NCBI RefSeq assembly: GCF_017357425.1
Contig: NZ_CP014571.1
Coordinates: 930,001 to 994,000 of the forward strand
DNA: 64,000 nucleotides
DNA from: Arthrobacter sp. D5-1
Lineage (GTDB): Bacteria; Actinomycetota; Actinomycetes; Actinomycetales; Micrococcaceae
Reading direction: 5' to 3'
Every line of letters starts with the position of its first letter. The first letter of the stretch is position 1. Of this stretch, positions 61,213 through 64,000 are shown one piece after another. The notes beneath the pieces are model-generated. The model made no database searches, was not told where the DNA came from, and saw nothing but the letters and a program-made list of their open reading frames with translations. A program made the translations under genes and the position numbers.

Positions 61213-62835
61213 TTAGGCGGTTCGTCCGACGTCGATAAATGACAAGCCGGTGGTGGGCAGAGGCTGGAAGCCGTTGAGCTTCTTCTCGTCCCAGGCGCTG
61301 GGGAGCTGGCGATGGAAGACCGGGTACAACGGAACCTCGTCGGAAACCATGTCCACGATTTCACCCACGATCTTCTTGGCCGCGTCACCGGATGCCTGGG
61401 AGCCCTTGTTCATGAGTTCCTGCAGCTTGGCGCGTTCCGGGGTGGTCCAGAAGGCGCGCTTGTCCATCCAGGTTGCGCCGGAGTAGAACCAGCTCAGGAG
61501 AAGGTCTGCGTCATTGCCGAAGACCGAGGGATCGCCAGGGGCCGCGACTACGGAGAAGTCGCCCTTGCCCACGCGGTCGCTGTACAACGCGCCGGACTGA
61601 AGGCTCTTGACGGTGACCTTGACGCCCGGGATCTTGTTCCAGGACTCGAGGATCAGCGGTGCAACGTCCTTGACCCAAGCGGTGTCCGTGGTGAGGAGCT
61701 CGAATTCGAGGGTGGTGACGCCGGCCTGCTTCAGGAGGTCTACAGCTTTGGAAGTATCAAAGCTGTAGACGTTCTTGGCCTTGACGTAGTCCGGGTGGCC
61801 TTCCTGGAAGTAGGAAGTGGCGGCTTTGGCGTTGCCGAACAGCGCTTTCTTGATGATGGATTCTTTGTCCATGCCGTAGTGCAGGGCCTGGCGGACCAGC
61901 TTGTTGTCGAACGGGGCCTTGGCGCAGTTGAACATGAGGAACAGCAAGCCGAAGGATTGGACGGATTCAACTTTGACCTTGGACTTCAGTCCGTCGACGT
62001 CAAGGTAAGGAACGTCTTCGATCGCTTGGACACGGCCGGACTGGACCGCCGTGACACGGGCTGCGGCATCTGAGAGCAGCAGCCAGGTCATGCCCTTGGC
62101 CAGCGCAGGCTTGGGGCCGTTGTAGTCGGCGAACGCCTCGAAGACGATCTTGTCGTCCTTGACTGCGGAGATGAGTTTGTACGGTCCGGAGCCGACTGGC
62201 TTAGCGTCGAACGCCTTAAGGTCGGTAGCGAGTGCCTTGGGGACGATCTTGACCACTGAGATGCGGGGTCCGAAGCCGGGGAAGGCGTACTTAAGGGTGA
62301 ACTCCACCGTCTTGGCGTCCAGCGGCTTGACGTCCTGGATGAAGGGAATGAACTGGGAGAACAAGGACTTGTTGGCCGGATCCATCACACGGGTGAAGGA
62401 GAAAGCGACGTCCTCGGTGGTGACGGGGGAGCCGTCGTGGAATTTCGCGCCCTCGCGAATGGTCACCTGGTAGGTGGTGTCGTTGATCTTTTTGGGGTCC
62501 GCTGCGGCGAGGGCGTTGTAAGGCGCGCGGGTGGCCGGGTGCAGTTCGATGAGGCCTTCGAAGATGTGCAGGTTGGCGGCCATCGGCGTGGCTCCGGAGG
62601 AGCTGAGGGGATCGAAACCGGTGGACAGCGCGTAGGAGATGCCGGCCTCAATGGTGAGGTCCTTATTGACCGCGGCAGTGTTGGTGGTGGTACCGGTGGT
62701 GGTGCTGGCAGCGCCGCCGCACGCAGAGAGTGTTGCCGTGAAGGCGGCTGCTGCACCAACTGCGCCGCTTAGCTTCAGGAAGTTCCGGCGGCTGGCGTCG
62801 TTGACCAGCGGCAGGCTGTGGATCGTCTTGCTCAT
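61213..62835 (-). CDS. SBP family 5 substrate-binding lipoprotein (Tat-exported), sialic acid importer
   Basis: 540 aa from the ATG at 62835 (GTGAGG upstream); the open frame starts at 62916. A twin-arginine signal ([18 protein letters not shown]) is followed by a lipobox (TLSACGG), so the protein is probably folded before export and lipid-anchored. The family 5 motif is [20 protein letters not shown]; further blocks are [20 protein letters not shown] and [12 protein letters not shown]. First gene of the nan transport/catabolic operon and divergent from the GntR regulator. Confidence 0.88.
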   Translation of the reverse strand: MSKTIHSLPLVNDASRRNFLKLSGAVGAAAAFTATLSACGGAASTTTGTTTNTAAVNKDLTIEAGISYALSTGFDPLSSSGATPMAANLHIFEGLIELHPATRAPYNALAAADPKKINDTTYQVTIREGAKFHDGSPVTTEDVAFSFTRVMDPANKSLFSQFIPFIQDVKPLDAKTVEFTLKYAFPGFGPRISVVKIVPKALATDLKAFDAKPVGSGPYKLISAVKDDKIVFEAFADYNGPKPALAKGMTWLLLSDAAARVTAVQSGRVQAIEDVPYLDVDGLKSKVKVESVQSFGLLFLMFNCAKAPFDNKLVRQALHYGMDKESIIKKALFGNAKAATSYFQEGHPDYVKAKNVYSFDTSKAVDLLKQAGVTTLEFELLTTDTAWVKDVAPLILESWNKIPGVKVTVKSLQSGALYSDRVGKGDFSVVAAPGDPSVFGNDADLLLSWFYSGATWMDKRAFWTTPERAKLQELMNKGSQASGDAAKKIVGEIVDMVSDEVPLYPVFHRQLPSAWDEKKLNGFQPLPTTGLSFIDVGRTA

Positions 62836-62864
62836 AGGGTGCCTCACCATTCGCGTTTCGTGGG

Positions 62865-62887
62865 TTATCGGATGTAGGACGTCCGAT
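62865..62887. promoter_or_regulatory. inverted repeat operator candidate for the FadR-type regulator
   Basis: ATCGGATGT (62865-62873) and ACGTCCGAT (62879-62887) are near-perfect inverted arms separated by five bases, 30 bases upstream of the transporter start codon. A third copy of the same 9-mer, ACATCCGAT, is at 63041-63049. Confidence 0.55.
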
Positions 62888-63039
62888 GCTCGTATGGAAA
62901 CTGTAAGGGCGGTCACAACGGAACGTCAAGTGAGAATGTGCGCTTGGGTTGCTGCCGCGCGCCTGGCGGCCTGCCGGCTGCGGCCGGTCCTGAGGGGAAA
63001 TCTCAACGATTTCCCAGTACATAGCTATGACGGAGGTGG

Positions 63040-63057
63040 GACATCCGATATTGTATG
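63040..63057. promoter_or_regulatory. second operator candidate close to the regulator gene
   Basis: GACATCCGATATTGTATG repeats the order of elements seen at 62878-62896 (GACGTCCGAT then GTATG). It lies about 115 bases upstream of the GntR start codon, fitting autoregulation. Confidence 0.5.
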
Positions 63058-63173
63058 TTGCGAGTCACTCATTCTGGGGTGGGCACTAAGCTCGCCTCAA
63101 TATTAACACCGCACCTGCTCTCGGAACCGGCCTTTGCCGGTCTGCGGGCCGGTGCATCGGCAAGGAGAAAGCC

Positions 63174-63902
63174 ATGACAACTTCCGGTGTGGTTCCGCAG
63201 GCGCGGTTCAGTGCACAGGCCCGGCTGCGTGCGTTGCAGTCGGACATTATGGAATTGATTCTTGAGCGCGAGCTCGAGGCGGGCGATCCGTTGCCGACCG
63301 AGAGCGAGCTGTCCGGTGCCCTGGGCGTGGGCCGCAACACGCTCCGAGAGTCACTCAAGGTGCTGCAGGCCTTGGGTGTCATCGAAATCCGTCACGGCTT
63401 CGGCATGTTCGTGGCGCCGAGCAACTTTGACGCACTGGCTGACGGCCTGACGTTCAGGGGCCGGCTCTCACTGCGGCATCAGGGGCTGGAGGCCTTGCAG
63501 CTGGTGGATGTGCGCCAGGCGTTGGAGTCCGGCCTGATCGGCTCGTCCATGGATGTCATGACCAAAGAACAGCTCGCGTCCATCGAAGAAGCCGTGAAGC
63601 AGATGGAAGAGCTGGCCGCTGCCGGCGAAAACTTCGTGGCCGCGGACGCCGAATTCCACCGTCGCCTCTTCGAACCCCTCAACAACGAGCTCCTGATCAA
63701 CCTCATGGGCGTGTTCTGGAAGGTGTACCGGAAGATCCACGTGGAGATCGGTCCAGGGAACGAGGACCTGGCGAAGACTGCTGCGATGCACCGAGACATT
63801 TACGGAGCTGTGGCGGCAGGGGACAAGGTCCTGGCGTCCGAGCTGCTCAACCGACACTTCGATGGCATCCGCCGCCGCATCAGCGAGGCAGTCGGGGAGT
63901 AA
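63174..63902 (+). CDS. FadR-type GntR-family regulator of the sialic acid locus
   Basis: 242 aa. N-terminal winged HTH (ELEAGDPLPTESELSGALGV, GRNTLRESLKVLQALGVIEI). The C-terminal FCD domain has metal-binding Asp/His positions (LVDVRQALESGLIGSSMDVM; FVAADAEFHRRLFEPLNNEL; MHRDIYGAVAAGDKVLASEL then LNRHFDGI). It diverges from the nan/transport operon and is therefore the likely NanR-equivalent, with a sialic acid pathway intermediate as effector. ATG at 63174 with AAGGAGAAAG upstream. Confidence 0.88.
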   Translation: MTTSGVVPQARFSAQARLRALQSDIMELILERELEAGDPLPTESELSGALGVGRNTLRESLKVLQALGVIEIRHGFGMFVAPSNFDALADGLTFRGRLSLRHQGLEALQLVDVRQALESGLIGSSMDVMTKEQLASIEEAVKQMEELAAAGENFVAADAEFHRRLFEPLNNELLINLMGVFWKVYRKIHVEIGPGNEDLAKTAAMHRDIYGAVAAGDKVLASELLNRHFDGIRRRISEAVGE

Positions 63903-63920
63903 ACGCCCCGTACTTAACGA

Positions 63921-63965
63921 AAGGGCCGTCGTCGTACTTTTGAAAAGTACGACGACGGCCCTTTG
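63921..63965 (+). terminator. strong terminator after the GntR gene
   Basis: AAAGGGCCGTCGTCGTACTT and its exact complement AAGTACGACGACGGCCCTTT enclose TTGAA, 18 bases after the stop; about a 20-bp stem flanked by A and T runs, so it may work both ways. Confidence 0.9.
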
Positions 63966-64000
63966 CGTTCGGCGTGCAAGTCACCGCACATGCAAGTCAG

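Overview
The window reads as the chromosome of a high-GC Gram-positive actinobacterium, most likely Arthrobacter/Paenarthrobacter (Micrococcaceae). The basis is GC-rich C/G-ending codons, actinobacterial gene families (WXG100, YhgE/Pip, DUF1023), an actinobacterial-type c-di-AMP riboswitch and a DtxR/IdeR-type iron box. The genus is inferred, not demonstrated. No transposase, integrase, CRISPR array or rRNA was seen.

1-21,000 is an accessory block centred on type VII (ESX/WXG100) secretion and polymorphic toxins. On the minus strand are an FHA-FtsK/EccC-type ATPase (cut by the window edge), a periplasmic-binding-fold membrane-anchored protein and a 953-aa helical probable lipoprotein. Diverging from them are a WXG100 protein and an 1865-aa RHS/YD-repeat protein with its own downstream candidate immunity gene. 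After it lies a graveyard of displaced RHS C-terminal cassettes without starts, small membrane proteins that look like their immunity partners, a truncated immunity paralogue, a TM2-domain scrap and other remnants. A DUF1023 alpha/beta-hydrolase/lipoprotein pair, a truncated HTH gene and tRNA-Ser(CGA) close the block.

21,600-36,900 is mostly core-like: a dehydrogenase / PTPS-like / glycosyltransferase operon, VOC proteins, tadA, upp, a HAD phosphatase, a PLP decarboxylase, a cell-wall transglycosylase under a c-di-AMP riboswitch, a two-component system, an unusual receiver-less winged-helix regulator, a SixA-like phosphatase, an iron-box-controlled unknown gene, a LysR regulator and a DMT exporter.

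36,900-47,720 looks like an amine or peptide-derivative catabolic locus: an aldehyde dehydrogenase and TetR regulator divergent from an amidohydrolase, a complete dipeptide-type ABC importer and a gamma-glutamylputrescine-oxidase-like flavoenzyme. 47,720-54,500 holds a TetR / YhgE-Pip / degenerate ABC-ATPase operon with a clear operator, a flavin disulfide reductase and a sulfurtransferase.

54,550-63,900 is a sialic acid utilisation locus (nanE, nanK, nanA-like, a four-function dipeptide-type ABC importer with a permease-ATPase fusion) divergent from a FadR-type GntR regulator. A thrice-repeated 9-mer lies in the intergenic region. Dispersed palindromes of one family sit between genes at four places.
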